64,000 nucleotides of DNA, from NCBI RefSeq assembly GCF_003688405.1, contig NZ_REFC01000015.1, positions 248,001 through 312,000 of the forward strand, given 5' to 3'. Origin of the DNA: Ulvibacter antarcticus. GTDB lineage: Bacteria; Bacteroidota; Bacteroidia; Flavobacteriales; Flavobacteriaceae. A model generated the notes under the pieces. It had not been told where the DNA came from and made no database searches. It worked only from the letters and a program-made list of their open reading frames with translations. This document shows, piece after piece, positions 8,624 to 17,001 of this stretch (positions within the stretch are counted from its first letter, which is position 1; each line of letters starts with the position of its first letter). The translations under genes and the position numbers were made by a program.

Positions 8624-9037
8624 ATGAGAATACAGAAATTAATACTCACTTTAATTCTTTCCGTAGTTCTATTTTCTTGTGGAAGTAATGACGAACCGGG
8701 CTCCGCAATAAACATTTACCACATAAATATAGTAGGTAACTGGCAGTTTTCCGGAAGTACTACCAACGGTATTCCAGATGAATTCGATGCCGATTGTGAC
8801 GAACGGGTACAGCTTTCATTTCTAGCTAGTGGTGAAATGTCACGAACTATATTCGACGATAATTGCGACCCAGTATTTACTTTCAATATGAATTATACCA
8901 TAGTTGATGAGACCTTCACAATTACTTTCAATGGAGAGTCAAAAAGTTCAACAATTCGCACATTAAATGAGACTACTTTTACGTACGCTTATAATCAAGA
9001 TGCCGATATACTTACTGAAAGTTTTACCAAACTATAA
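8624..9037 (+). CDS. Small lipocalin-like lipoprotein
   Basis: 137 residues with a lipoprotein signal peptide (LSVVLFSCGSNDE; cysteine near residue 19). The mature part begins with a GNWQFSG-type segment followed by alternating short strands, the look of the lipocalin-like domains common in small Bacteroidota lipoproteins (fold inferred). Paired cysteines in ADCDE and DNCDP could form a disulphide. It is transcribed alone on the plus strand and converges with the GSCFA gene, whose stop is 4 bp away. Ligand and role are unknown. Confidence 0.82.
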   Translation: MRIQKLILTLILSVVLFSCGSNDEPGSAINIYHINIVGNWQFSGSTTNGIPDEFDADCDERVQLSFLASGEMSRTIFDDNCDPVFTFNMNYTIVDETFTITFNGESKSSTIRTLNETTFTYAYNQDADILTESFTKL

Positions 9038-9041
9038 AAGT

Positions 9042-9992
9042 TTAGTCAAATTCTATATGTGGAAATAATGTTTTAATTTCTGCTATGTCCTTCTGAAGAT
9101 CACTTTTAAACTCTTTATGTGCATCGCTATCTTCATTAAAGGGTCGATGTTGTAAACCGGCTTGTATTCCTTGTATTTTTTTCTGAAGCGATTGTGTTTC
9201 TGAAGCCACCCAAACGGAATTAAACTTTTCCCAAACTATGGAAATGGCAGTTTTTGATGGATGTAACATATCCTCTTTATAAAAACGATAGTCTCGTAGT
9301 TCGTCCAAAACGATCTCATAGGAAGGAAAGTAATGCAACTGTTTACGTCTATCTATCTGCTCATGCAATCCTGCGATTAAATGTGCCTTACTCCTTGTGT
9401 TTTCTACAAACCCATCCTTTAAATGCCGGACAGGGGACACTGTATGAATAAAAGTTATATTCGGATTAAGCGCCTTAATTAATGCAGATGTATTGTCAAT
9501 ACTAGCGGCAACTTCTTCTACGGACAATAATTCTTTTAAGAATTTTTTCTGCGGAATTTTATGGCAATTGGCTACAATGGTATCAGATTCTATATGTCGA
9601 TATACCCAGGAGGTACCATAAGTTAGAATAATATGTGAAGCAGAGATAAGATACTCACCTAATTGCTTTAGTTGTACATTCAACCGGTTTAAAAATTCGT
9701 CCTTTTCCGAAGCACTTAACATTGAATGAACTTCAAAACAATGCCAGCGTTCATTGTAAAAAAAAATATCCTCCTCTAAAAATAACTCTTCATTAATCGC
9801 TCGAGTTACTAACTTTTCAATCGCAAACGGGTGAAAAATTATTCCGAAGGGATTTTGAAGATTTTGGAATTTAAAAAACTCCATTTTATCTCCTATATGC
9901 TCTACAAAACAAGAACCCATTAGTAACACCTTAGAACTATAATCAATCTGATTGCGTTCCGGTGATAGGGGTATTTGGGTTTGTAGTTTCAT
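9042..9992 (-). CDS. GSCFA domain-containing protein
   Basis: About 317 residues. The family is named for its N-terminal motif, here GSCFVEHIGDKM at about residues 26-37, and has an SGNH-hydrolase-like arrangement with a C-terminal D..H-type pair (MLHPSKTA). It is presumed to be a hydrolase or esterase, substrate unknown. I place the start at the ATG 9990-9992 (MKLQTQIPLSPERN); an in-frame TTG at 10004 would add four residues but lies inside the heptamer repeat array. The gene follows alaS on the same strand with the repeats and about 60 bp more between them. Confidence 0.9.
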   Translation of the reverse strand: MKLQTQIPLSPERNQIDYSSKVLLMGSCFVEHIGDKMEFFKFQNLQNPFGIIFHPFAIEKLVTRAINEELFLEEDIFFYNERWHCFEVHSMLSASEKDEFLNRLNVQLKQLGEYLISASHIILTYGTSWVYRHIESDTIVANCHKIPQKKFLKELLSVEEVAASIDNTSALIKALNPNITFIHTVSPVRHLKDGFVENTRSKAHLIAGLHEQIDRRKQLHYFPSYEIVLDELRDYRFYKEDMLHPSKTAISIVWEKFNSVWVASETQSLQKKIQGIQAGLQHRPFNEDSDAHKEFKSDLQKDIAEIKTLFPHIEFD

Positions 9993-9994
9993 TT

Positions 9995-10043
9995 CAGTGG
10001 TCAATATTCAGTAATCAGTGCTCAGCGTTCAGTGTTCAGTTTA
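9995..10043. repeat. Heptamer tandem repeat array, CAGTGTT type
   Basis: Seven consecutive 7-bp units in perfect phase, degenerate around CAGTGTT: CAGTGGT, CAATATT, CAGTAAT, CAGTGCT, CAGCGTT, CAGTGTT, CAGTTTA. The array begins two bases from the start codon of the GSCFA gene, so it makes up the 5' untranslated region of that gene. Confidence 0.8.
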
Positions 10044-10106
10044 AAATGTCAGTACGCGGTTACAATGTCATTTGACAAAAATACTGGATACTGCGACTGC
10101 CTACTA

Positions 10107-12731
10107 TTATTTTATATAACCCTTTGCCTTCTCCAAAGCCTCTCCAATCCCGTCAGGATTTTTACCACCTGCTGTTGCGAAGAAAGGTTGTCCGCCTCCT
10201 CCACCTTGGATGTGTTTTCCTAATTCACGAACAATTTTACCCGCGTCCAGTCCCTTCTCGGTGGCAAGATCTTTAGAAATATAACAAGTTAGTAAAGCCT
10301 TTCCTTCAGCTCTAGATCCAAATAATATAAATAAATTATCTGTTTCGTTGCCTAATTCAAAAGCCAGGTCTTTCATTCCGGAGGCATCCAGATCCAATTC
10401 TTTAGCTAAGAAATTCACTCCGTTTACATTAGAAATTTCACCTTTTAAATCGCCTTTTATATTTTTCGCCTTGTCCTTCAATAATTGTTGGATTTGCTTC
10501 TGAAGTGAAGTATTCTCTTCTTGAAGTGCTTCAACCGCTTTCACTGGATCGTTTGCGTTATTCAACGTTTTCTGAAGGTTCGCGTAGCTTTCACTTCTAT
10601 CGATAAAATATTGCTTGGCCGCATCACCTGTAATTGCTTCAATTCGACGAATTCCACTTGCCACAGCACCTTCCGAAGTAATTATAAAATGCCAAATATC
10701 TGAAGTATTCGGCACGTGGGTTCCCCCACACAATTCCATAGATTTTCCAAATTTTATAGCACGCACAGCATCTCCGTATTTCTCACCAAACAACGCAATA
10801 GCACCTTCATCTATCGCCTGATCATAAGGGATATTTCTTCTCTCTTCCAAAGCGATGCCTTCCCGAATTCGAGCATTGACAAAGTCTTCTACTCCCTTGA
10901 GTTCTTCAAAGCTTACTTTACTGAAATGTGAAAAATCAAAACGCAGATTTCGGCTATGCACCATGGATCCCTTCTGCCCAACATGGACTCCTAAAATATT
11001 ACGTAAGGCTTGATGCAATAAATGTGTTGCCGTATGATTCGAAGCCGTTCTAAACCGCTGTTTCTCATCTACGATTGCTTTGAAAGTGCCTCGAGGATTT
11101 CTTGGAAGATCTTTAACAAAGTGAATGATAAGGTTATTTTCCTTTTTAGTGTCTACAACATACGTGACACCTCCATCCTGCGCTTCCAAATACCCCTTAT
11201 CTCCCACTTGACCGCCGCCTTCGGGATAAAAAGGTGTTAAATTGAAGACCAACTGGTACATTTCACCATCTTTTTTACTTTCTACTTTTCTATAACGTGT
11301 GATCTTCACAGTTGTGACAAGCGTATCATAACCAACAAACTCCTCTACAGCATCGTCGCTAAGTATCTCCCAGTCGCCAGTTTCAACCTTAGTCGCTGCT
11401 CTCGATCTGTCCTTTTGTTTCTGAAGTTCCTTCTCAAAACCTTTTGTATCCAATTCGTAGCCTCTTTCTCTCAATATCAAGGCTGTTAAATCGATAGGGA
11501 ATCCAAAAGTGTCGTATAATTCGAAAGCTTTCTTACCTGAAATTGTCTTAGAATCAGCAGTCTCAATTACATTTTCCAATAAAACCAAACCTTGGTCGAG
11601 TGTGCGTAAAAAGGATTGTTCTTCTTCGCGAATAACATTTGTTATCAAATTCTTTTCAGAAATCAATTCAGGGAAGGCATCACCCATCTGTTTGCTTAGA
11701 GTAGCAACTAACTTATAGATAAAAGGCTCTTTAGTATCCAGGAAAGTAAATCCATAACGAATGGCTCGTCTTAAAATTCGACGTATTACATAACCGGCGC
11801 CTGTATTGCTTGGCAGCTGTCCATCGGCAATCGAAAAAGCAACCGCACGAAGGTGATCACTAATTACTCGAATTGCGATATCTACTTTTTCTCCTGATGA
11901 GCCAGGGTTTCCATAGGTAGTTTTTGTAACAGCTTCAACTTCTCGAATCAAAGGAGTAAAAACATCAGTATCGTAATTACTTTGTTTGTTTTGCAGCACC
12001 ATGCAAAGTCGCTCGAAGCCCATTCCCGTATCAACATGTTGTGCAGGTAATTTCTCGAGACTTTTATCCGCCTTCCGATTAAATTGCATAAATACAAGGT
12101 TCCAGATTTCAACCACTAAAGGATGATCCTGATTCACCAAAGAAGCACCAGATACTTTTGCTTTCTCTTCAGACGAACGTAAATCTACATGAATTTCACT
12201 ACAAGGTCCGCAAGGTCCCTGATCTCCCATTTCCCAGAAATTGTCTTTTTTATTCCCATTAATGATACGGTCTTCGGAAACGAATTGTTTCCAAATATCG
12301 TAAGCTTCTGTATCTCTGTCAAGGTCTTCTGAAGCATCTCCTTCAAAAACAGAAACATATAAAATATCTTTATCTACCTGAAAAACATCAGTCAGTAGCT
12401 CCCATGCCCATTCGATTGCCTCTTTTTTGAAATATTCTCCAAAACTCCAATTTCCTAACATTTCAAACATGGTGTGGTGATAGGTGTCCATTCCTACCTC
12501 TTCCAAATCATTATGCTTTCCACTTACTCTTAAACATTTCTGGGTATCAGTAATTCTATGATGTTTTACAGGCTTGTTCCCTAGAAAATATTCCTTAAAT
12601 TGATTCATACCTGCATTAGTAAACATAAGCGTAGGATCGTCCTTAACGACCATAGGTGCTGAAGGAACGATGATATGTGATTTCGATTCAAAAAAATCTA
12701 GAAACTTTGAGCGGATTTCGCGGGATGTCAT
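10107..12731 (-). CDS. alaS: Alanyl-tRNA synthetase
   Basis: Charges tRNA-Ala in the cytoplasm. 874 residues, the normal length. Domains in order: class II catalytic core from the N-terminus ([18 protein letters not shown]; motif 2 and 3 region with [15 protein letters not shown]), the tRNA-recognition domain, the editing domain with zinc-binding HTATH and the later CGGTHV, and the C-terminal DHHA1-type domain ending in [17 protein letters not shown]. The ATG start at 12731 gives the family's usual N-terminus. It is divergent from the M23 peptidase gene, with a 119-bp shared upstream region. Confidence 0.98.
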   Translation of the reverse strand: MTSREIRSKFLDFFESKSHIIVPSAPMVVKDDPTLMFTNAGMNQFKEYFLGNKPVKHHRITDTQKCLRVSGKHNDLEEVGMDTYHHTMFEMLGNWSFGEYFKKEAIEWAWELLTDVFQVDKDILYVSVFEGDASEDLDRDTEAYDIWKQFVSEDRIINGNKKDNFWEMGDQGPCGPCSEIHVDLRSSEEKAKVSGASLVNQDHPLVVEIWNLVFMQFNRKADKSLEKLPAQHVDTGMGFERLCMVLQNKQSNYDTDVFTPLIREVEAVTKTTYGNPGSSGEKVDIAIRVISDHLRAVAFSIADGQLPSNTGAGYVIRRILRRAIRYGFTFLDTKEPFIYKLVATLSKQMGDAFPELISEKNLITNVIREEEQSFLRTLDQGLVLLENVIETADSKTISGKKAFELYDTFGFPIDLTALILRERGYELDTKGFEKELQKQKDRSRAATKVETGDWEILSDDAVEEFVGYDTLVTTVKITRYRKVESKKDGEMYQLVFNLTPFYPEGGGQVGDKGYLEAQDGGVTYVVDTKKENNLIIHFVKDLPRNPRGTFKAIVDEKQRFRTASNHTATHLLHQALRNILGVHVGQKGSMVHSRNLRFDFSHFSKVSFEELKGVEDFVNARIREGIALEERRNIPYDQAIDEGAIALFGEKYGDAVRAIKFGKSMELCGGTHVPNTSDIWHFIITSEGAVASGIRRIEAITGDAAKQYFIDRSESYANLQKTLNNANDPVKAVEALQEENTSLQKQIQQLLKDKAKNIKGDLKGEISNVNGVNFLAKELDLDASGMKDLAFELGNETDNLFILFGSRAEGKALLTCYISKDLATEKGLDAGKIVRELGKHIQGGGGGQPFFATAGGKNPDGIGEALEKAKGYIK

Positions 12732-12760
12732 AATCTGTAATTTATACTAAAATTGTGTTG

Positions 12761-12792
12761 TTGGTGTACTTTGGAAACAATTTCTATATTTG
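12761..12792 (+). promoter_or_regulatory. Promoter of the M23-MerR-LemA-TPM gene run
   Basis: TTG at 12761-12763 and TATATTTG at 12785-12792, 21 bp apart, match the Bacteroidota -33/-7 pattern. The first gene starts at 12851, leaving a leader of roughly 50 nt. Confidence 0.55.
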
Positions 12793-12850
12793 TGAAACGT
12801 TTCAATTTAAGCACCACCTATCAACCAGCAAAAATATGATTTTTTAGCAT

Positions 12851-13828
12851 ATGTCTAAGGTTAAATATTACTACGATAGCGAAACGCTGTCCTACAGAAA
12901 AATAGAGAAGAAAAAAGGCAGACGTCTAGGCATTTTTTTACTCAGTCTTTTGGGAATGGTATTAAGCGGATTTGTCCTGTTACTTATCTATATAAACCTC
13001 CCTTATATTGAGACCCCAAAAGAAAAAGCACTGACTAGAGAGCTCACCAATGCCCAACTACAGATGAATCTGATCAATAAAAAGATGGATCATGCTACCG
13101 AGGTTCTAGAAGAAATAGAAAACCGTGACAACAATATTTATAGGGTTTATTTTGAAGCTAACCCTATCCCTGAAGAGCAACGAAAAGCCGGTTTTGGAGG
13201 TATTAACCGTTATAAAGAATTAGAAGGATTCGATAATTCTAAATTAATTATCTCTACCAGTAAACGTCTTGACATCCTTACAAAACGCATTGTAGTTCAG
13301 TCCAAGTCCTTAGATGAAGTTGCATTATTAGCAGAGGAAAAAGAGAAACTTCTGGAAGCAATTCCTGCCATTCAGCCTGTAAACAATGAAGATCTTACAC
13401 GTATGGCCTCGGGTTTTGGATATCGTAACGACCCGTTTACGAAGGCTAGAAAGTTTCACTTCGGAATGGATTTCACTGCACCTAGAGGCACACCGGTTTA
13501 CGCTTCTGGCGATGGTAAAGTTACCAGAGCCGATAATACTGCTTCTGGCTACGGAAACCATATCCGAATTGATCATGGGTACGGCTACGAAAGCTTATAT
13601 GCCCATCTGTATAAATACAACGTCCGATCCGGGAATCGCGTAAAAAGAGGTGACCTAATTGGGTTTGTGGGAAGTACAGGTCGTTCTGAAGCACCTCACC
13701 TACATTACGAGATATTCAAGGATGGAGAACGTATCAATCCAATTAACTTTTACTATGGAAACCTTTCACCGGAGGAGTTTACTAATATGTTGCGTGCTTC
13801 TCAACAAGAAAACCAATCACTTGACTAA
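12851..13828 (+). CDS. M23-family peptidoglycan endopeptidase, membrane anchored
   Basis: 325 residues. The basic N-terminus is followed by one transmembrane helix (about 27-50), a periplasmic coiled coil (about 55-160), and a C-terminal LytM/M23 domain (about 185-300) with the zinc-ligand motifs FHFGMDF and APHLHYEIF plus SLYAHL. In this family the enzyme cleaves cross-link peptides of peptidoglycan; all expected metal ligands appear present, so it is probably active rather than a degenerate regulator. The stop codon overlaps the start of the MerR-like gene (TAATG), so the two are translationally coupled. The promoter is at 12761-12792. Confidence 0.95.
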   Translation: MSKVKYYYDSETLSYRKIEKKKGRRLGIFLLSLLGMVLSGFVLLLIYINLPYIETPKEKALTRELTNAQLQMNLINKKMDHATEVLEEIENRDNNIYRVYFEANPIPEEQRKAGFGGINRYKELEGFDNSKLIISTSKRLDILTKRIVVQSKSLDEVALLAEEKEKLLEAIPAIQPVNNEDLTRMASGFGYRNDPFTKARKFHFGMDFTAPRGTPVYASGDGKVTRADNTASGYGNHIRIDHGYGYESLYAHLYKYNVRSGNRVKRGDLIGFVGSTGRSEAPHLHYEIFKDGERINPINFYYGNLSPEEFTNMLRASQQENQSLD

Positions 13829-14157
13829 TGCATATAGAACTACCTGAAAAACGATATTACGGTATCGGCGAAGTCGCCAAAGCATTTGATGTGAATACCT
13901 CTCTAATTCGTTTTTGGGAAAAAGAATTCGATGTTCTAAAACCCAAGAAAAACGCTAAGGGAAACCGAAAATTCACTCCTCAAGATATTAAAAATCTCGA
14001 GTTGATCTTTCATTTGGTTAAGGAGCGCGGTTTTACTCTTGAAGGTGCTAAGATTCATTTAAAAGAGAACAAACAAAAAACACTGAATCACTTCGAAATT
14101 ATTCGTAAATTAGAATCGGTCAAGGCCGAACTCCTAAAAATAAAAGACCAACTTTAA
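13828..14157 (+). CDS. MerR-family transcriptional regulator
   Basis: 109 residues. The N-terminal winged helix-turn-helix of MerR type is visible as YYGIGEVAKAFDVNTSLIRFWEKEF at about residues 10-34 and RKFTPQDIKNLELIFHLV, followed by a short coiled-coil dimerisation helix. There is no C-terminal effector domain and no metal-binding cysteine, so the signal is unknown. Its start overlaps the stop of the M23 peptidase gene by one base and LemA follows after 10 bp, placing it inside an envelope-related operon. Homologues with this short architecture are common in Flavobacteriia; targets are not known to me. Confidence 0.93.
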   Translation: MHIELPEKRYYGIGEVAKAFDVNTSLIRFWEKEFDVLKPKKNAKGNRKFTPQDIKNLELIFHLVKERGFTLEGAKIHLKENKQKTLNHFEIIRKLESVKAELLKIKDQL

Positions 14158-14167
14158 TAACCTCACC

Positions 14168-14785
14168 ATGAAAAAATCACTTATCGCTATAATAGTAGTT
14201 GTAGCCGCCATCGCTCTTTTAGGCTTCGTAATGGGGCCAAAATTTTATAATACAGGTATCGAATTAAAAGAAACTGCAACTGCCCAATGGGGAAATGTGG
14301 AAAGCTCCTACCAACGCCGTGCCGATTTAATTCCGAATATTGTGAGCACTGCAAAGGGTTATGCCGAATTTGAACAGGAAACATTAATAAAAGTGACAGA
14401 GGCACGTAGTAAAGCAACATCTATCACTATCGACCCTTCTAACATCACACCAGCGCAACTTGAGCAATTTCAACAGGCGCAGCAAGGATTAACTTCTGCA
14501 CTATCTCGGTTATTAGCTGTTTTTGAACGTTACCCTGATCTAAAGGCCAATGAAAATTTCAAAGAATTGATCAACGAATTAGAGCGCACCGAAAATCGTA
14601 TTAACGTAGAACGTAATCGCTTCAATGAAGCCGTATTACCTTTTAACAAACATCTAAAAACCTTCCCGAATGTGCTTATAAACAAATTTATTGGAAAATT
14701 TGAAGAAATGGCTTATTTCAAGGCTGATGAAGGAACGCAGGATGCTCCTAAAGTTGATTTTGACTTCGGAAAAGATAAAGAATAA
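14168..14785 (+). CDS. lemA: LemA family protein
   Basis: 205 residues. One N-terminal transmembrane helix (KKSLIAIIVVVAAIALLGFV) anchors an otherwise helical domain with the characteristic LemA segments QWGNVESSYQRRADLIPNIV and LTSALSRLLAVFERYPDLKANENF. LemA proteins have the N-terminus outside and a long helical domain; molecular function is unsettled, but they repeatedly co-occur with TPM-domain proteins, as here. The stop overlaps the start of the next gene by one base (TAATG), so the genes are coupled. Confidence 0.95.
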   Translation: MKKSLIAIIVVVAAIALLGFVMGPKFYNTGIELKETATAQWGNVESSYQRRADLIPNIVSTAKGYAEFEQETLIKVTEARSKATSITIDPSNITPAQLEQFQQAQQGLTSALSRLLAVFERYPDLKANENFKELINELERTENRINVERNRFNEAVLPFNKHLKTFPNVLINKFIGKFEEMAYFKADEGTQDAPKVDFDFGKDKE

Positions 14786-15246
14786 TGTCGAAAGTAGAAG
14801 ATTTTTTAACCGCTTCCGAAGAGAAAGAAATCATAGAAGCCATTAGAATTGCCGAAAAGAATACTTCAGGTGAGATTCGAGTGCATCTTGAAGCGACGTC
14901 AGTTTCAGAAAAGGAACCAAAAATAAAAATGGATGCCTTCGATCGAGCTGCAGAAGTATTCGATTTCTTGCATATGAACAATACAAAACAAAGTAATGGA
15001 GTATTGATTTATGTGGCAGTCGACGACCGAACCCTTGTTATAATGGGTGATAAAGGTATAAATGATCGTGTAGCACCTAATTTCTGGGAAAGCACAAAAG
15101 ACATTATGGTTACCCACTTTAAAAATGGTAACACCAAGCAAGGCCTTGTAGAAGGAGTATTAAAAGCCGGTGAACAATTAAAAAAGCATTTTCCATTTAA
15201 AAAAGGCGATACCAATGAGCTTTCAGATGAGATTTCTGTGGGATAG
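14785..15246 (+). CDS. TPM domain protein without membrane anchor
   Basis: 153 residues. A TPM domain (about 8-135) is recognisable from SEEKEIIEAIRIAEKNTSGEIRVHL, NGVLIYVAVDDRTLVIMGDKGIND and FKNGNTKQGLVEGVLKAGEQL. Unlike the second TPM protein downstream it has neither signal peptide nor transmembrane segment, so as it stands it would be cytoplasmic. TPM domains are linked to photosystem repair in plants and to phosphatase activity in some members; the bacterial role is unknown. It is coupled to lemA upstream. Its stop codon is immediately followed by the heptamer repeat array. Confidence 0.92.
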   Translation: MSKVEDFLTASEEKEIIEAIRIAEKNTSGEIRVHLEATSVSEKEPKIKMDAFDRAAEVFDFLHMNNTKQSNGVLIYVAVDDRTLVIMGDKGINDRVAPNFWESTKDIMVTHFKNGNTKQGLVEGVLKAGEQLKKHFPFKKGDTNELSDEISVG

Positions 15247-15322
15247 TGGGCAGTGAGCAGTGAGCAGTGAGCAGTGAGCAGTGAGCAGTGAGCAGTGAGC
15301 AGTGAGCAGTGAGCAGTGAGCA
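15247..15322. repeat. Heptamer tandem repeat array, CAGTGAG type, about 10.9 units
   Basis: One TGGGCAG unit is followed by nine perfect TGAGCAG units and a partial one, starting at the base after the TPM stop codon and ending 11 bp before the next ATG. It fills the whole intergenic space inside the operon. Near-perfect identity implies a recent expansion and likely length variation between strains. Confidence 0.95.
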
Positions 15323-15333
15323 AAATTAAAAAA

Positions 15334-16140
15334 ATGTACAAAACAGTTCTAAAATATAGTTTTTTTACAATCTTTTTTCTGATGTTCTTCTCTTCGGAAA
15401 GACTTTTGGCTCAATTTACCATTCCGGAGAAACCTCAAATACAGACTTCCGTTTACGATTATGTGAGTTTGCTAACGCCATCGCAAAAAACATCTCTTGA
15501 AAACAAGTTAATCCGTTATGCAGATTCAACTTCCACGCAGATTGTTGTAGCCATTATCGGGACTACCAAAGGAGAAGACATCTCCTTGTTAGGTGCCAAA
15601 TGGGGACAAAAATGGGGCATCGGACAGGCAGATGAAGACAATGGAATTATAATACTTTTAGCCAGAGACGATCGGAAGATTGACATTAATACAGGTTACG
15701 GAATCGAATATCGCATTACAGATCTCATGGCCGAACGAATTATTAATCGGATTATGATTCCGCAGTTTAAAACAGGCAATTACTACGCCGGACTTGATCA
15801 AGGAGCCGATGCCGTTTTCGCGGCCCTAAATGGTGAATTTAAAGAAGATCGAGATTTCAAAAAGAAATCGAATGGAGGTTCATTCCAATCTATTTTTGTG
15901 ATTATCATATTTATTGTCATTATTATCGCCTTGAGTTCCAAGAAAAATGGACGTGGTGGTAAAAACGGTGGCCGTAGAACTGGAAGTAGCCTTCTCGATA
16001 TTATCATCTTAAGCAGCATGGGACGCACCGGTGGCTTTGGTGGTTCTTCAGGCGGAGGAAGTTTCGGCGGGGGCGGAGGATTCGGCGGTGGCTTCGGCGG
16101 TGGCGGCTTCGGCGGTGGAGGCGCAAGCGGAGGTTGGTAG
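15334..16140 (+). CDS. TPM domain membrane protein with glycine-rich tail
   Basis: About 268 residues. Order: signal peptide (MYKTVLKYSFFTIFFLMFFSSERLLAQ), a TPM domain over about residues 30-160 with VYDYVSLLTPSQKTSLENKL, TQIVVAIIG and IDINTGYGIEYRITD, one transmembrane helix (IFVIIIFIVIIIALSS), then a tail of repeated GGFGGGG ending in GGW. This is the YgcG-like architecture commonly paired with LemA. I chose the ATG at 15334; an in-frame GTG at 15316 would add six residues but falls in the heptamer array. Its glycine-rich 3' end leads directly into a block of tandem repeats sharing the GGTTGGTAG motif found at its stop. Confidence 0.92.
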   Translation: MYKTVLKYSFFTIFFLMFFSSERLLAQFTIPEKPQIQTSVYDYVSLLTPSQKTSLENKLIRYADSTSTQIVVAIIGTTKGEDISLLGAKWGQKWGIGQADEDNGIIILLARDDRKIDINTGYGIEYRITDLMAERIINRIMIPQFKTGNYYAGLDQGADAVFAALNGEFKEDRDFKKKSNGGSFQSIFVIIIFIVIIIALSSKKNGRGGKNGGRRTGSSLLDIIILSSMGRTGGFGGSSGGGSFGGGGGFGGGFGGGGFGGGGASGGW

Positions 16141-16149
16141 TAGTCATTA

Positions 16150-16600
16150 TTCTATAAAAATGGTGGTGGAATTTTTTTAGTGTTTTGTAATTTTTCTAAC
16201 AAAACAGTGAAATATTTCCGTTTAGATACTTAAAGGATGGTAGTAGCTAATATATTATAAAAAATGATGGTGGGCTTTTTTCAATGTTTTGTAATTTTTC
16301 TAACAAAACAGTGAAATATTGCCGTTTAGATACTTAAAGGATAGTAGTAGCTAATATTCTATAGAAACGGTGGTGGAATTTTTTCAATGTTTTGTAGTTT
16401 TTCTAATAAAACAATGAAATATTTCCGTTTAAATACTTAAAGGTTGGTAGTCTTGCACTAAAGCTTCGGACTATATTTACGTTAGTTTTAATCAATGATT
16501 TTATCACCTCCGATTTGGGTGGTGCCTGTTTTATAAATTTTGTATTCTTTGGTAACAAAATTTAGGAAAATTTGCGCTTAGATTAATAAGGATGGTAGAC
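16150..16600. repeat. Tandem repeats of about 104 bp, three close copies and one diverged
   Basis: Copies are anchored by GGTGGTGGAATTTTTT-type sequence at about 16161, 16265 and 16368, and a diverged fourth at about 16518. Each continues with GTTTTGT...ACAAAAC, then TTTCCGTTTAGATACTTAAAGG and a GGTAGTAG end. GTTTTGT and ACAAAAC form a 7-bp hairpin in copies 1 and 2. Copy 3 keeps it with a GU pair, and copy 4 has a 9-bp version, AAATTTTGT with ACAAAATTT. The conserved pairing suggests selection on structure. No open frame of substance is present. Together with the heptamers and terminator below it accounts for the 16141-16696 gap. Confidence 0.85.
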
Positions 16601-16634
16601 CCAGTTCAATGTTCAATGTTCAATGTTCAATTAT
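16600..16634. repeat. Heptamer tandem repeat, CAATGTT type
   Basis: Three perfect CAATGTT units (16607-16627) flanked by degenerate units CCCAGTT and CAATTAT, in 7-bp phase. The unit fits the same CARTGNN pattern as the arrays at 9995 and 15247. Confidence 0.75.
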
Positions 16635-16648
16635 TTTGATACAATTAA

Positions 16649-16672
16649 AAAGGCTGCATTGCTGCAGCCTTT
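16649..16672 (-). terminator. Intrinsic terminator after the small lipoprotein gene
   Basis: A perfect 10-bp stem, AAAGGCTGCA (16649-16658) with TGCAGCCTTT (16663-16672), has a 4-base loop. On the minus strand it is followed by a T run. It lies 25 bp downstream of the gene ending at 16697. Confidence 0.85.
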
Positions 16673-16696
16673 AATTTATCTAGAAATAAAACAATT

Positions 16697-16996
16697 CTAT
16701 TCCTTAGTCATTTTAGTAAGGCTTATTGGATTTGCCTTATTACATCTATTTTTCATTTTAAGTGACTTATACTGAAATTGAACTTTCAATCCATCCTTCA
16801 TATACATATTTTCCAGATTGATTGGGTCTAAATAAAGTACATTCTCGGTATTAGAAACTTTAATGGTATAAGCACAATCGTTTTCATCAGTAGAATGCAC
16901 GATGGTACCAGAAGTAAAATCGTTTGTCATTTTCTCTTTTGTTGTACAACATGAATGAAGTAATCCAACAAACAAAATAAAGCTTACTATCCTCAT
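16697..16996 (-). CDS. Small lipoprotein, unknown function
   Basis: 99 residues. Short signal peptide (MRIVSFILFVGLLHSCC) with a plausible lipobox LHSC at residues 13-16, giving a lipid-anchored protein of about 80 residues. The mature part has a basic C-terminal segment (YKSLKMKNRCNKAN) and two further cysteines (DCAY, NRCN). No family is recognised. It starts 5 bp after the T9SS-exported protein gene on the same strand, so the two are almost certainly co-transcribed, ending at the hairpin 16649-16672. Confidence 0.78.
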   Translation of the reverse strand: MRIVSFILFVGLLHSCCTTKEKMTNDFTSGTIVHSTDENDCAYTIKVSNTENVLYLDPINLENMYMKDGLKVQFQYKSLKMKNRCNKANPISLTKMTKE

Positions 16997-17001
16997 ATAT
17001 A

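Noticed and set aside
15009-15341. A minus-strand frame with repeated LLTAHCS residues
   Set aside because: It is a translation of the heptamer array, which lacks stops on that strand, extended into antisense of the TPM gene.
15247-16634. CRISPR array
   Set aside because: The repeats are either 7-bp with no spacers or 104-bp head-to-tail units, and there are no cas genes.
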